Source of the DNA: Phenylobacterium zucineum HLK1
GTDB taxonomy: Bacteria > Pseudomonadota > Alphaproteobacteria > Caulobacterales > Caulobacteraceae
DNA: 64,000 bases
Assembly: GCF_000017265.1 (NCBI RefSeq)
Contig: NC_011144.1
Coordinates: forward strand, 2,954,001 to 3,018,000
Reading direction: 5' to 3'
This document shows positions 19,901-30,873 of the stretch, in pieces (position 1 is the stretch's first letter; each line of letters starts with the position of its first letter). The notes beneath the pieces were generated by a model. It saw only the letters and a list, made by a program, of their open reading frames with translations, searched no databases and was not told the origin of the DNA. A program made the position numbers and the translations under genes.

Positions 19901-19948
19901 GGCGCTGGAGAGGATGGAGGAGGCAAGAAGGCTCGGCTTGAAGATCAT
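16901..19948 (-). CDS. TonB-dependent outer-membrane receptor
   Basis: 1015 residues. Signal peptide at residues 1-30 (ending AAAQ). A TonB-box-like VEELVVTGSRI follows, then the plug domain (APVSTVTGEAIERSG; TLVLVDGRRHV; IDRVEVLTGGASAVYGADGVSGVVNFITKK cut into conserved pieces) and a 22-strand barrel domain ending in the C-terminal aromatic Phe needed for outer-membrane insertion. This large Caulobacter-type receptor imports an unidentified substrate, energised by TonB-ExbBD. The ATG at 19948 is chosen because it starts the signal peptide. No substrate-specific enzyme is adjacent that would suggest the ligand. Confidence 0.93.
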   Translation of the reverse strand: MIFKPSLLASSILSSAAALAALAAAQPAAAQDAAADVAVEELVVTGSRIRLQDFTAPAPVSTVTGEAIERSGLTNVTDLMQSYPALVGSTDSQDLANAGNRGSVGLNLLNLRNLGEKRTLVLVDGRRHVAGDPGTSSVDTNAIPVALIDRVEVLTGGASAVYGADGVSGVVNFITKKNFEGLDVRTQYGWSDLGGGETAFISAVGGKNFLDGRANVTAALEYSNTDAIDPRDRKFSRPGSREVLVNNPMRYNDGLDASVWGTYDLSFARDVRYIDTATGGAVFSNNNSDSISGANFQGNGQPWRDGLYAGGFSMIGGSGTPTDLFQTELLPGLERWTGYVAGTFELTDNHRLFGEFKYNNARTSFTSQPTFDYGIFVPIDNPFMPESIRESALAPGGLATADSWLPDPGVLVGRDNFDLGQVRRDVERETFRSVIGLEGDFTPDIAYSLSYTYGQTKEDNRELNNRNNLRWFAAIDAVRDPASGNIVCRSSLDPSAIPYGDLYGNGIDAAAWAGAYAPNASGCVPVNIFGESVSDEARAWINGVARSSAKIEQHVLNGYVSGNTEAFFRLPAGPVGFVLGAEYRKEKSRFTPSDEELLGAQYGYDVTWLGQGAISTGAFDVYELFGELAVPVLRDLPFVQSLDVNAAYRFSDYSTISTTNTWNLGGQWRVNDDLMIRGSRARAVRAPNINELFLPQTQTFRTITDPCDYRNVEAGSQYRLANCIADLGFDPIATQFINTTSSSVEGVVGGNPDLGPEKGDTWTLGAVFTPRFAPGLSLSLDWYRIRLTDAVNLFTANTIIESCYDLEQPNDFCNLFTRDASTRFVDSFQEYSVNVSKYETEGFDFVAQYRFRPTDFGLSRDIGEFQLALAANRTTKLEFTEVEGADPSSELGYVGAPKWQANFDLTWMWNDLMVNYGFNWFDETKRYTDERRASSPNYVPEEYWYYSERATHDIQVQYNLQDRYALYGGVNNFTNQLPDRGTTGVNSTGAAAFTSGATPVGPLGRFFYVGLKASF

Positions 19949-20116
19949 GGCGCTATCCCGGCAAGGTCCAAAGGACGCCCGCCGACAACACCACGCACCG
20001 CGCTTCAGTCCCGGACACACGTCCGCCCGACGAGCGATCGCCGGGCGGCGCTAAATTGCAGCAAATCCGTTAAGTTTCTGCAGCTTTTCGGTCACAGTCG
20101 GGACATACTGCCGTTC

Positions 20117-20136
20117 GACATCACTGACATGACGTC
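20117..20136. promoter_or_regulatory. Imperfect palindrome upstream of the TonB receptor gene
   Basis: GACATCA and TGACGTC face each other across six bases, matching at 6 of 7 positions, in an AT-richer 217-base spacer upstream of the receptor gene (19949-20165). It has the look of an operator, but no known regulator motif is recognised and no clear -35/-10 pair was found next to it. Confidence 0.3.
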
Positions 20137-20165
20137 GTTATACGGCGATGTTAGCTTGACTATAC

Positions 20166-20396
20166 TTAAGCGGCCGCGGCGACCTTGCGGGGCTTGCGCG
20201 AGGCGGCGCGCTTGGCCTTGGCCCGATCCAGCCGCGCCTGACGGCGCTGTTCGGCCTCTTCCTCGAGCTTGGGCAGCAGTTCGGCGGCCGCGGCCTGCTG
20301 CTTCTCGTCGCCCTGGTCGCTCAGCCGGCGCGCGTTCGCCAGCAGGTTCACCACCTCGTCGTCGCTCAGGGTGGGGATTCTTTCGAGCAGGGTCAT
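20166..20396 (-). CDS. Small basic-tailed helical protein, unknown
   Basis: 76 residues. The ATG has GGAGA five bases upstream. The sequence is a helical, charged protein (LSDDEVVNLLANARRLSDQ) with a Lys/Arg/Ala-rich C terminus (KAKRAASRKPRKVAAAA) that could bind nucleic acid. Nothing more specific is recognised. It is transcribed away from carB. Confidence 0.65.
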   Translation of the reverse strand: MTLLERIPTLSDDEVVNLLANARRLSDQGDEKQQAAAAELLPKLEEEAEQRRQARLDRAKAKRAASRKPRKVAAAA

Positions 20397-20647
20397 GGCG
20401 TCTCCGATCGCAGGGCGCGCCGGCCAGCGCGCTGTCACATGGAGATAGTCCCCCAGCCGGGAGTTAGTTGCGGGATTCAAAAGATAATTTTCCGGGAACC
20501 CGGCGTTTGCGCGCGTCATCTTGCGCGCCCGCCCGCGGAGTCGCTTGCGTGGGCGCGTGCGCGTCTCTAAACGGGCGCCTTAACCTGCAGTTCGAACCGG
20601 TGTCGGGCGCGCAAGCCGCGCGGCCCGCCCTTGCGCGCGAAAAGAAG

Positions 20648-23938
<3,291 letters not shown>

Positions 23939-24040
23939 GCTACACTGAAGCTCACAAACCCGTGTTCGGTGATTCATTGACCGGCAAGAACCCCGCGGGC
24001 AGAGTCGTCTCATCGCCTGGTTGAGTCAGGCGTTGAGGGC

Positions 24041-24074
24041 TCGCCCCGGCGGCCCGTTGCTGAACCCGGGGCGA
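24041..24074. repeat. Stem-loop downstream of carB
   Basis: Perfect 9-bp inverted repeat (TCGCCCCGG / CCGGGGCGA) with a 16-base loop, 100 bases after carB. There is no T-tract, so it is either a weak terminator or part of the leader of the small membrane protein gene that follows. Confidence 0.35.
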
Positions 24075-24140
24075 ACCGGCGGCGCCTGCCGCAGCCTGGC
24101 GTGGAGTCTCAAGCTCCACAACAGATTGCGAGGAAGCGTC

Positions 24141-24314
24141 ATGCATACCGAGCCGCACCACGGCGAGACCCGCCCCCACAAGAACAAGCACCTGGCGGAG
24201 CGTTTCGAGGGCATGCTGGGCACTGTGATGGTGGTCGCCATCGTGTTGCTCGCCATCGGCCTGATCTACGGAATCATGACCACGGGCGACACCACGCCCC
24301 GCTGGATGCAGTGA
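24141..24314 (+). CDS. Small single-span membrane protein
   Basis: 57 residues. The ATG has GAGGA six bases upstream; the longer frame upstream lacks coding character. A His-rich, charged N terminus (HTEPHHGETRPHKNKH) is followed by one transmembrane helix (GTVMVVAIVLLAIGLIYGIM) and a short tail. Function unknown. Confidence 0.7.
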   Translation: MHTEPHHGETRPHKNKHLAERFEGMLGTVMVVAIVLLAIGLIYGIMTTGDTTPRWMQ

Positions 24315-24326
24315 TCCGCTGAGGGC

Positions 24327-24845
24327 CTAGACGGCCCGCGCCAGGACTAGGTCGTCGTAGGCGCTGGAGCCGACCTGGAATGTCCGCACGCCCGCCCTTT
24401 CGAAGCCGTGGCGGGCGTAGAAGGCGATTGCGCGCTCGTTCCCGCCGTGCACCCCCAGCAGCAGCCGGCGGGCGCCCATCAACCTGGCCTGCTCGATCGC
24501 GGTTCCCATCAACCGGGCGCCCACGCCCGTCCCCTGCAGCCGGTGGAGCAGGTAGATGCGCTTCAGCTCCACGTCGTCCGGCCCCGTGGGGATCGGTAGA
24601 TCCGGCGGCGAGAGCATGATGTAGCCGACAGGCGCGCCGCCGCCGGCCGCCTCGGCGAGCCAGAACCCATAGCCCGGTTTGCCCAGCCATCCGGCGTAGC
24701 GGGCGGCCGCATGCTCGTTCGCGCAGTGGTGCAGCATGTCGGCGCGCGGCATGAAGTGGGCGTAGGTCTCGAGGAAGGTCGCCTGTCCCACCAGCGACAG
24801 CGCCGCCGCGTCCTCGGGCTCGCAGGCCCTGATCTCCACTTCCAT
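24327..24845 (-). CDS. GNAT family N-acetyltransferase
   Basis: 172 residues. Acetyl-CoA binding motif A is LHRLQGTGVGARLMGTAIE (the Q/RxxGxG/A loop), preceded by the beta-4 strand ELKRIYL and followed by NERAIAFYARHGF, typical of GNAT motif B. It transfers an acetyl group to an unknown amine. It is convergent with the small membrane protein. Confidence 0.88.
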   Translation of the reverse strand: MEVEIRACEPEDAAALSLVGQATFLETYAHFMPRADMLHHCANEHAAARYAGWLGKPGYGFWLAEAAGGGAPVGYIMLSPPDLPIPTGPDDVELKRIYLLHRLQGTGVGARLMGTAIEQARLMGARRLLLGVHGGNERAIAFYARHGFERAGVRTFQVGSSAYDDLVLARAV

Positions 24846-24910
24846 GCCCCGCCCCTTAGCCGACGCTGGGGAACCCGTGCTAGCCCTGTGCGAAAATGCG
24901 GGAGGACGGC

Positions 24911-25684
24911 ATGAGCGGACGGGTGGAAGGCAAGATCGCCCTGGTCACGGGCGGGGCGAGCGGCATCGGCCGCGGCTGCGCCGAGCGGCTGGCGCAGGAG
25001 GGGGCGAGCGTCGTCGTCACCGACATCCAGGACCACCTGGGCGAGGAGGTCGTGCGCAGCCTGGGCGGCGCCGCCGTCTACCTGCGCCATGACGTCACGG
25101 ACGAGGACGCCTGGATTTCCGTGATCGGAGAGGTGAAGTCCCGCTTCGGCCGCCTCGACGTGCTGGTGAACAACGCCGGCATCGGCCTCGGCTGCCCGGT
25201 CACGGACATGACGCTGGCCGACTGGCGCAAGCAGACCGCGGTGAACCTCGACGGGGTGTTCCTGGGCGTGAAGCACGCCCTGCCGCTGATGCGGGCCGGC
25301 GGCGGGGGCAGCATCGTGAACATCTCCTCCGTGGCGGGTCTGTCGGGCGCGCCGAACCTGGCCGGCTACTGCGCCACCAAGGGCGGGGTGCGGCTGTTCA
25401 CCAAGGCCGTGGCCCTGGAGTGCGCCGCCCTGAAGGACGGGGTCCGCTGCAACTCGGTGCACCCGGGCGTCATCGAGACCCCGATCTGGACCACCGTGGT
25501 CGGCGGCCAGCCGGGGGTGAACGAGCCGCCGGACCTCGACGCCATGACCGCCATGTTCGTGCCCATGGGCGTGAAGGGCTTCCCGAAGGACATCGCCGAG
25601 GGCGTCCTGTGGCTGGCCTCGGACGACAGCCGCTACGTCACCGGCTCCGAACTGGTCATCGACGGCGGGATCACGGCGCGCTAA
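24911..25684 (+). CDS. Short-chain dehydrogenase/reductase
   Basis: 257 residues. Classical SDR: TGGASGIGRG (NAD(P) binding), the NNAG motif, Ser in NISSVAG, YCATKGG giving the YxxxK catalytic pair, and a C terminus ending in ELVIDGGITAR. Acidic residues after beta-2 (VVTDIQD) suggest NAD(H) preference. Similar enzymes act on secondary alcohols or hydroxysteroids. The start at 24911 has GGGAGG five bases upstream, better than the ATG at 24896. Confidence 0.9.
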   Translation: MSGRVEGKIALVTGGASGIGRGCAERLAQEGASVVVTDIQDHLGEEVVRSLGGAAVYLRHDVTDEDAWISVIGEVKSRFGRLDVLVNNAGIGLGCPVTDMTLADWRKQTAVNLDGVFLGVKHALPLMRAGGGGSIVNISSVAGLSGAPNLAGYCATKGGVRLFTKAVALECAALKDGVRCNSVHPGVIETPIWTTVVGGQPGVNEPPDLDAMTAMFVPMGVKGFPKDIAEGVLWLASDDSRYVTGSELVIDGGITAR

Positions 25685-25693
25685 TCGGGCCCC

Positions 25694-26194
25694 ATGTCCG
25701 CCACGCTGCACGCGATCTTCGGCCCTTCGGGCGCCGGCAAGACCACCTACGCCCACGCCTTCGCCCGCCGGGAGCGGGCGGTGGCGTTCATCCTCGACGA
25801 ATGGATGGCGCGCCTCTTCGCCCCCGACATGCCGGAACCGCTGGAATACGAGTGGATGATCCAGCGGGTGCAGCGCTGCGAGGCGCAGATCTGGTCCACG
25901 GCCGCCGCCGTCCTGGCGACGGGGACCTCGGTGATCCTGGACATGGGCCTGATGCGCAAGACCGACCGCGACCGGGTGCGTGAGATCGCCGAGGGCGCGG
26001 GCCTGCCGCTGCAGTTCCACTACGTGACCGCCTCCCCCGAGGTCCGCCGCGCGCGCGTCGCCGAGCGGAACGTCGTGCGCGGCGAGAACTTCGCCATCGA
26101 GGTGACGCCGGACATGTTCGAGTTCGTCGAGGGGATCTTCGAGATCCCCGACGCGTCGGAACTGCAGGGCGCGATCGTCAGCGAGAGCGCCTGA
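25694..26194 (+). CDS. P-loop kinase/ATPase of the zeta-toxin/chloramphenicol phosphotransferase-like type
   Basis: 166 residues. Walker A is GPSGAGKTT at residues 9-17, and VILDMGLM near residue 78 serves as a Walker B-like strand. A lid region is rich in Arg (VRRARVAERN). This is the common AAA_33 family: small soluble kinases of unknown small-molecule or nucleotide substrate. It starts 9 bases after the SDR gene, so the two are probably co-transcribed. Confidence 0.82.
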   Translation: MSATLHAIFGPSGAGKTTYAHAFARRERAVAFILDEWMARLFAPDMPEPLEYEWMIQRVQRCEAQIWSTAAAVLATGTSVILDMGLMRKTDRDRVREIAEGAGLPLQFHYVTASPEVRRARVAERNVVRGENFAIEVTPDMFEFVEGIFEIPDASELQGAIVSESA

Positions 26195-26212
26195 TCGCCC
26201 CCTCGCCCGCTC

Positions 26213-26845
26213 CTAGGCGAGCTGCGGGAAGAGCTGCGGCGGCCAGGTGGCGTCGGCGGCCCGGTGATAGGCCTCGCGCGCCGTCAGGCGGGCGTTGTAG
26301 TCCACGAGCGCGGCGTGCTCGGGCAGCACCTTGCGGTGGAGCAGGAACGAGACCGTCGCCCCCAGGACCACGTCGGCGGCGCTGAACCGCTCGCCCAGCA
26401 GGTACTTGCGCTCCATCAGCACCGAGGACAGCACCTCGACCATGTCGTCGAAGGCGCCGAACCCGGCCTGGAAGCCCGAGACCTCGATATCCTGGCCGTG
26501 CAGGAGGGCCACGGGGTCCACCACGGCGGTCGAATAGACCATCCACTTCAGGTAGGCGCCGCGGTCGGGGTCCTCGATCTTGGGCGCCAGCTTCCCGTAG
26601 CTGTACCGGTCCGCCAGGTAGATGGCGATGGCGGGGTTCTCGCTGACCACCACCTCGCCGTCGGTCAGGGTCGGCACCTTGCCGGCGGGATTGAGCCGCA
26701 GGTATTCGCGCGACTTCTGCTCGCCCTTGCGGATGTCGATCGTCTTCACCTCGAAGGGGACGCCGATCTCCTCCAGCAGCCAGTAGGCGGTGAAGGCCCG
26801 GCTGGCGGGCGAGTGGTAGAGGGTGACCCCGCGCTTGGCGGCCAT
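26213..26845 (-). CDS. Glutathione S-transferase family protein
   Basis: 210 residues. The N-terminal thioredoxin-like domain has YHSPASRAFTAYWLLEEIG with a Ser in the catalytic region, and the glutathione-binding NPAGKVPTL and SENPAIAIYLAD loops. The helical C-terminal domain has the ERFSAADVVLG N-capping box. It conjugates glutathione to an unknown electrophile, or acts as a dehalogenase or isomerase. It diverges from greA. Confidence 0.9.
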   Translation of the reverse strand: MAAKRGVTLYHSPASRAFTAYWLLEEIGVPFEVKTIDIRKGEQKSREYLRLNPAGKVPTLTDGEVVVSENPAIAIYLADRYSYGKLAPKIEDPDRGAYLKWMVYSTAVVDPVALLHGQDIEVSGFQAGFGAFDDMVEVLSSVLMERKYLLGERFSAADVVLGATVSFLLHRKVLPEHAALVDYNARLTAREAYHRAADATWPPQLFPQLA

Positions 26846-27039
26846 GGCGTGCTCCCGGGCTTGGCCTTAGCTAGTCGCGCAGAGGCCCCGCCGCCACCCG
26901 CCAGGGACCAGAATAACGCCGCTTGGCGGCCGGGCTTGAATTTCGCAGCGCACAATCCTAACCTTTCCGCCCCCGGACGCCTGCGCCCGCGGCCGGCCTA
27001 CCGACAACTCACCTAGGGCGAACTCGAGTCATCACCTCT

Positions 27040-27513
27040 ATGGAAAAAGTCCCGATGACCGCCGAGGGCTACAAGGCCCTCGACGAAGAGCTGAAGCGTT
27101 TGAAGACGGTGGAGCGGCCGGCTGTGATCGCCGCTATCGCCGAGGCGCGCTCGCACGGCGATCTCTCGGAGAACGCGGAGTATCACGCCGCCAAGGAGCG
27201 CCAGGGCTGGATCGAAGGCCAGATCGCCGAGATCGAGGACAAGATGGCCCGCGCCCAGGTGATCGACGTGTCCAAGCTGTCGGGCGAACAGGTCAAGTTC
27301 GGCGCCACGGTCTCGCTCATCGACGAGGACACCGAGGAAGAGGCCCGCTACCAGATCGTCGGCGAGCACGAGGCCGACGTGAAGGCCGGCCGCGTCTCGG
27401 TCACCTCGCCCATCGCCCGCGCCATCATCGGCAAGGAGACCGGCGACGTCGTGGAGGTGAACACCCCCGGCGGCGTGAAGGCCTACGAGATCACCAAGGT
27501 GGAGTGGGTCTGA
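27040..27513 (+). CDS. greA: Transcription elongation factor GreA
   Basis: 157 residues, standard length. The N-terminal coiled coil carries the catalytic tip ([18 protein letters not shown], with the Asp/Glu that reach the polymerase active site), and the C-terminal FKBP-like domain has [14 protein letters not shown] and the end motif. It rescues backtracked RNA polymerase by stimulating cleavage of the nascent RNA. No Shine-Dalgarno is visible before the ATG. The leader between the GST and greA genes (26846-27039) should contain both divergent promoters, but none is convincing. Confidence 0.96.
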   Translation: MEKVPMTAEGYKALDEELKRLKTVERPAVIAAIAEARSHGDLSENAEYHAAKERQGWIEGQIAEIEDKMARAQVIDVSKLSGEQVKFGATVSLIDEDTEEEARYQIVGEHEADVKAGRVSVTSPIARAIIGKETGDVVEVNTPGGVKAYEITKVEWV

Positions 27514-27524
27514 CCCACGCCTGA

Positions 27525-28505
27525 ATGGCGACGGCGAGCCCGCCTCCCCTGACCATCTGGGCCGTCTCGGACGGCCGGGCGGGCATCGAGGCCCAGGCCC
27601 TGGGCCTCGCCGAGGCGGTGGCCCGCCGGCGGCCCGCCACGGTGGTGCGCAAGCACGTCCGCTGGAAATGGGGCCTCGGGCGGCTGCCGGCCCGGCTCAT
27701 TCCGATCGCCGCCCTGGACGGCGACATCCTTCCGCCCTGGCCCGACATCTGGATCGCCACCGGCCGGGCCACCCTGCCCCTCTCGCGCCGGATGCGCGCC
27801 TGGAGCGGGGGCCGGACCTTCGTGGTCCAGACCCAGGACCCGCGCGGGGACCTTGCGGCCTTCGACATGGTCGTCCCGCCCGAGCACGACGAACGCCAGG
27901 GCCCGAACGTCTTCCCGATCCTCGGCGCGCCCAATCGGCTGACGCCGCAGAAGCTGGCCGACGAGCTCGGGGCCTTCCGCGCGGCCATCGATCCCCTGCC
28001 CCATCCGCGCATCGCCGTGATCGTCGGCGGCAAGTCGCGGGCCCATGACCTGCCGCCCGACCGGGCCGGGGCCCTCGCCCGCGACATCGCCGACGCAGTC
28101 GAGGCGAGCGGCGGCTCGCTCCTCCTCTCGTTCACGCGCCGGACGCCCGCCGAGGCGCGGAAGATCCTGGCCGAGGCGCTGAAAGGGCTGCCGGGGATCA
28201 TCTGGGACGACCGGCCGCCCAATCCCTATTTCGCCTTCCTGGCGGCGGCCGACGCCGTCCTCGTCACCGAGGACTCCACCAACCTGGCCACGGACGCGGC
28301 GGCCACGGGCAAGCCGGTCCATGTGCTGGCCATGGCGGGCGGCAGCGGCAAGTTCGCCCGCTTCCACGCCGCCCTGCGCGCCCGCGGGATCGCCCGGCCG
28401 TTCCAGGGCCGGATCGAGACCTGGAGCTATCCGCCGCTCGCCGAGACCGACCGGGCGGCGGCCGAACTGCTCGCCCGTTACGACGCGCGCCGCATTTCCG
28501 CCTGA
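27525..28505 (+). CDS. Mitochondrial-fission ELM1-like family protein (putative GT-B glycosyltransferase)
   Basis: 326 residues. WAVSDGRAGIEAQALGLAEA at the N terminus and the C-terminal half with LLLSFTRRTPAEA, VTEDSTNLATDAAATGKPV and SGKFARFHAALRARG match the ELM1 (DUF1022) family, whose fold resembles GT-B glycosyltransferases. In bacteria the substrate is unknown. It lies 11 bases after greA and 44 bases before pseG, all on the plus strand, so it may be a member of the glycan locus. Confidence 0.85.
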   Translation: MATASPPPLTIWAVSDGRAGIEAQALGLAEAVARRRPATVVRKHVRWKWGLGRLPARLIPIAALDGDILPPWPDIWIATGRATLPLSRRMRAWSGGRTFVVQTQDPRGDLAAFDMVVPPEHDERQGPNVFPILGAPNRLTPQKLADELGAFRAAIDPLPHPRIAVIVGGKSRAHDLPPDRAGALARDIADAVEASGGSLLLSFTRRTPAEARKILAEALKGLPGIIWDDRPPNPYFAFLAAADAVLVTEDSTNLATDAAATGKPVHVLAMAGGSGKFARFHAALRARGIARPFQGRIETWSYPPLAETDRAAAELLARYDARRISA

Positions 28506-28549
28506 GGGGCCTTTGCATTTGCGGCGGCGATGGCCTTTCCTCCGCCCCC

Positions 28550-29596
28550 ATGAGTCTTCCGCCCGGTCCCCGCATCCTGTTCGTGGTCGACGCCGGCCAG
28601 AAGGTCGGCGGCGGCCATGTCATGCGCTCGCTGACCCTGGCCAAGGCGATGGAGGCGCAAGGCGCCAGCTACGCCTTCCTCGGTCCGCCCGCCGCCGATG
28701 AACTGCTGGAGACCTTCGCGCCGGACGCCCCCCGCCTGCCGGCCGCCTCGGCCGAGCCCCGCGACCTCGCCGCCGCCGTGGGCCGTGAGCAGTTCGACGC
28801 CATCGTCTTCGACCACTACCAGCTGACCGAGCGCGACCACCGCGCCATGGCCCAGGGCCGGCCCGTGATGGTCATCGATGACCTGGCCGACCGGCCGCTG
28901 GGCGCGGACCTCGTCCTGGATTCCGGCCCCGAGCGGAAGGCGGCCGACTACGACGGCCTCGTCCCCGACGGTGCGCGCCTGCTGCTGGGCCCGTCCTTCG
29001 CCCCCGTTCGCCCCGAGTTCGCCGCCCTGCGCGAGCCGGCGCTGGCCTGGCGGGGCGAGCCCGTCCAGCGGCTGCTCGTCTCCATGGGACTGACCGACGT
29101 GGGCGGGATCACGGCGCGCGTCGTCGAGCGCCTGCGCCCGCGGATCGGCGACTGCGGCCTCGACATCGTGACCGGCGCCGGCGCGCCCAGCCTGCCGGGG
29201 CTGACCAAGGTCGCCCGCCGCGACCCGCGGCTGATGCTGCACGTAGACACCCCGCACATGGCCCGGCTCACCGCCGAGGCCGACATCGGCGTGGGCGCGG
29301 CCGGGTCCACGACCTGGGAGCGCTGCACCCTGGGCCTGCCGTCGATCATGGTGGTGCTGGCCGACAACCAGCGCCCCGCCGCCCGGTCCCTGGCCGAACG
29401 CGAGGCGGCGATCGTCATCGAAGCCGACGCGCCGGACTTCGACGCCGCCTTCGACCGGGCCGTGATGCGCCTGCTGCGCGACGCCGACCTGCGCCGCAGG
29501 CTGGCAGGGGCGAGCGCCGAGATGTGCGACGGCCTGGGCGCCGGCCGCGCCGCCGAGGCCTTCCTGAAACTGATCGCCGCCCGGCAGGCCGCCTAG
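28550..29596 (+). CDS. pseG: UDP-2,4-diacetamido-2,4,6-trideoxy-beta-L-altropyranose hydrolase
   Basis: 348 residues. PseG removes UDP in the step just before condensation in pseudaminic acid synthesis. Seen: VDAGQKVGGGHVMRSLTLA at residues 14-32 with the catalytic His of the GxGHxxR motif, the FDHYQL and VIDDLADR strands, and GAAGSTTWERCTLGLPSIMV, the UDP-binding region of this MurG-like fold. Its product goes to PseI, encoded 7 kb away on the other strand. The 3' end overlaps the convergent GT61 gene by 4 bases. Confidence 0.9.
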   Translation: MSLPPGPRILFVVDAGQKVGGGHVMRSLTLAKAMEAQGASYAFLGPPAADELLETFAPDAPRLPAASAEPRDLAAAVGREQFDAIVFDHYQLTERDHRAMAQGRPVMVIDDLADRPLGADLVLDSGPERKAADYDGLVPDGARLLLGPSFAPVRPEFAALREPALAWRGEPVQRLLVSMGLTDVGGITARVVERLRPRIGDCGLDIVTGAGAPSLPGLTKVARRDPRLMLHVDTPHMARLTAEADIGVGAAGSTTWERCTLGLPSIMVVLADNQRPAARSLAEREAAIVIEADAPDFDAAFDRAVMRLLRDADLRRRLAGASAEMCDGLGAGRAAEAFLKLIAARQAA

Positions 29597-30783
29597 GCCG
29601 CCAGCGCCTCGGCCCGCTCGACCGCCTCCAGCACGTCCTTCACCTCGACGCGGTAGTCCTGGTGCAGCGCGAGCGGGTCGAAGGGATCGTCCAGAACCTT
29701 CTCCTGCAGTCCCACGGCGTGGACCACCGGCCCCGCGCCCGCGGCCGCCGCGATGCGCCGCCAGTACCAGTAGGCGGTCAGCCTGAAGCGGGGCATCAGG
29801 ACCACCGTTGGGCAGTCCGGGCGGCAGAACGCCAGGTTGACCACCCCCGCCCCGGTGGCGCCCACGACCATGCCGGCGCCGGAATAGGCGGCGACCTGCT
29901 CGTCCGCCGTGAGCCGCTCCGGCTCCAGCACCTGGAAGCCGCGCGCGACCAGGGCGGCCTCGATCTCGGCCTCGTTGACCAGCCGGCGGAGCTTGGTGTT
30001 GCGGCGGATGAACAGCCGCGGGCGTGCGCCGCCCGCCTGCACGCCGGCGGCCTGGCGCAGGGTCTCGACCATGCCCGCCAGCGCCCGTCCGCCGAAGGCG
30101 CCGTGCGAGAAGTCGCCCTCCAGCCCTGGACGCAGCTTGTAGGGTGCGTAGCCGGCGGGCGAGACGTTGTGCAGCACGCCGACGCGCAGGACCTCGTCGG
30201 GCGCGAGCTCCACAAGGGTGACGTCGGCGCCGGCGACCATGCGGACGGTCCGCAGCATGTTGGCGTGCAGGCCGGCGTCGATGACGAACGGGATCTTCCG
30301 CCGCGCGGGATCACGGGCGAAGGCGGCGATGCGCGGCAGGACCTCGGTGATCCAGTGGGCGTAGTTCGGAGCCGCCGCGTCCACGAACGAGGCCGCCTCG
30401 GGGAGCCAGCCCACGCCGAACGGGTCGCAGGGCGTCCAGCCCGCCTCCCCCCGCTCGCGACGCAGGATGAGGCGCGAGTGGAATTCCTCCGGCATCATCT
30501 CGGACCCGAGCTCCATCAGCCCGTGCCGGACCACGCCGTCGGCCGTCGAGATCACGTTCGATGCGCCGCGCACCACCGCGTCGCGATAGGTCGTCACCGT
30601 CACGGCCGGGAAGTCGTAGGCCAGCGGCGCGGGATCGTAGAAGCCGGGTTCGAGGGCGCCGACCATGATCGGCGCGCCCCCCTCGATCCGGTCGGCGTCC
30701 AAGATCGTCTCGCCGGGGAGGCCCGCACGGCGGGCGTAGTCCGGCTCCCCCATGAACGGCATGAACTGGAGTGAGACCTGCAT
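29593..30783 (-). CDS. Glycosyltransferase family 61 protein
   Basis: 396 residues. It has the GT61 (DUF563) pattern: AAPNYAHWITEVLPRI near residue 136, and the LFIRRNTKLRRLVNE, FQVLEPERLTADEQVAAYSGAGMVVGATGAGVVNLAFC region cut into its conserved parts toward the C terminus. GT61 enzymes move sugars onto glycans or proteins; the acceptor here is unknown. It is encoded divergently from the TPR transferase gene (90-base spacer), suggesting a shared regulatory region. Confidence 0.82.
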   Translation of the reverse strand: MQVSLQFMPFMGEPDYARRAGLPGETILDADRIEGGAPIMVGALEPGFYDPAPLAYDFPAVTVTTYRDAVVRGASNVISTADGVVRHGLMELGSEMMPEEFHSRLILRRERGEAGWTPCDPFGVGWLPEAASFVDAAAPNYAHWITEVLPRIAAFARDPARRKIPFVIDAGLHANMLRTVRMVAGADVTLVELAPDEVLRVGVLHNVSPAGYAPYKLRPGLEGDFSHGAFGGRALAGMVETLRQAAGVQAGGARPRLFIRRNTKLRRLVNEAEIEAALVARGFQVLEPERLTADEQVAAYSGAGMVVGATGAGVVNLAFCRPDCPTVVLMPRFRLTAYWYWRRIAAAAGAGPVVHAVGLQEKVLDDPFDPLALHQDYRVEVKDVLEAVERAEALAA

Positions 30784-30873
30784 TGTCCGCCTCCGGGGCC
30801 GTGGTGACTTCGCCTGGGGATCAGCCGATCATCGGCTAGGGATTCCCTGATTCCCGCAGGGGGCACACAAGCC

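Noticed and set aside
17093..20467. Long open frame of 1124 codons on the plus strand
   Set aside because: It is antisense to the TonB receptor gene, has Arg/Ala/Gly/Val-rich low-information composition and no domain; such frames arise from GC-rich third positions.
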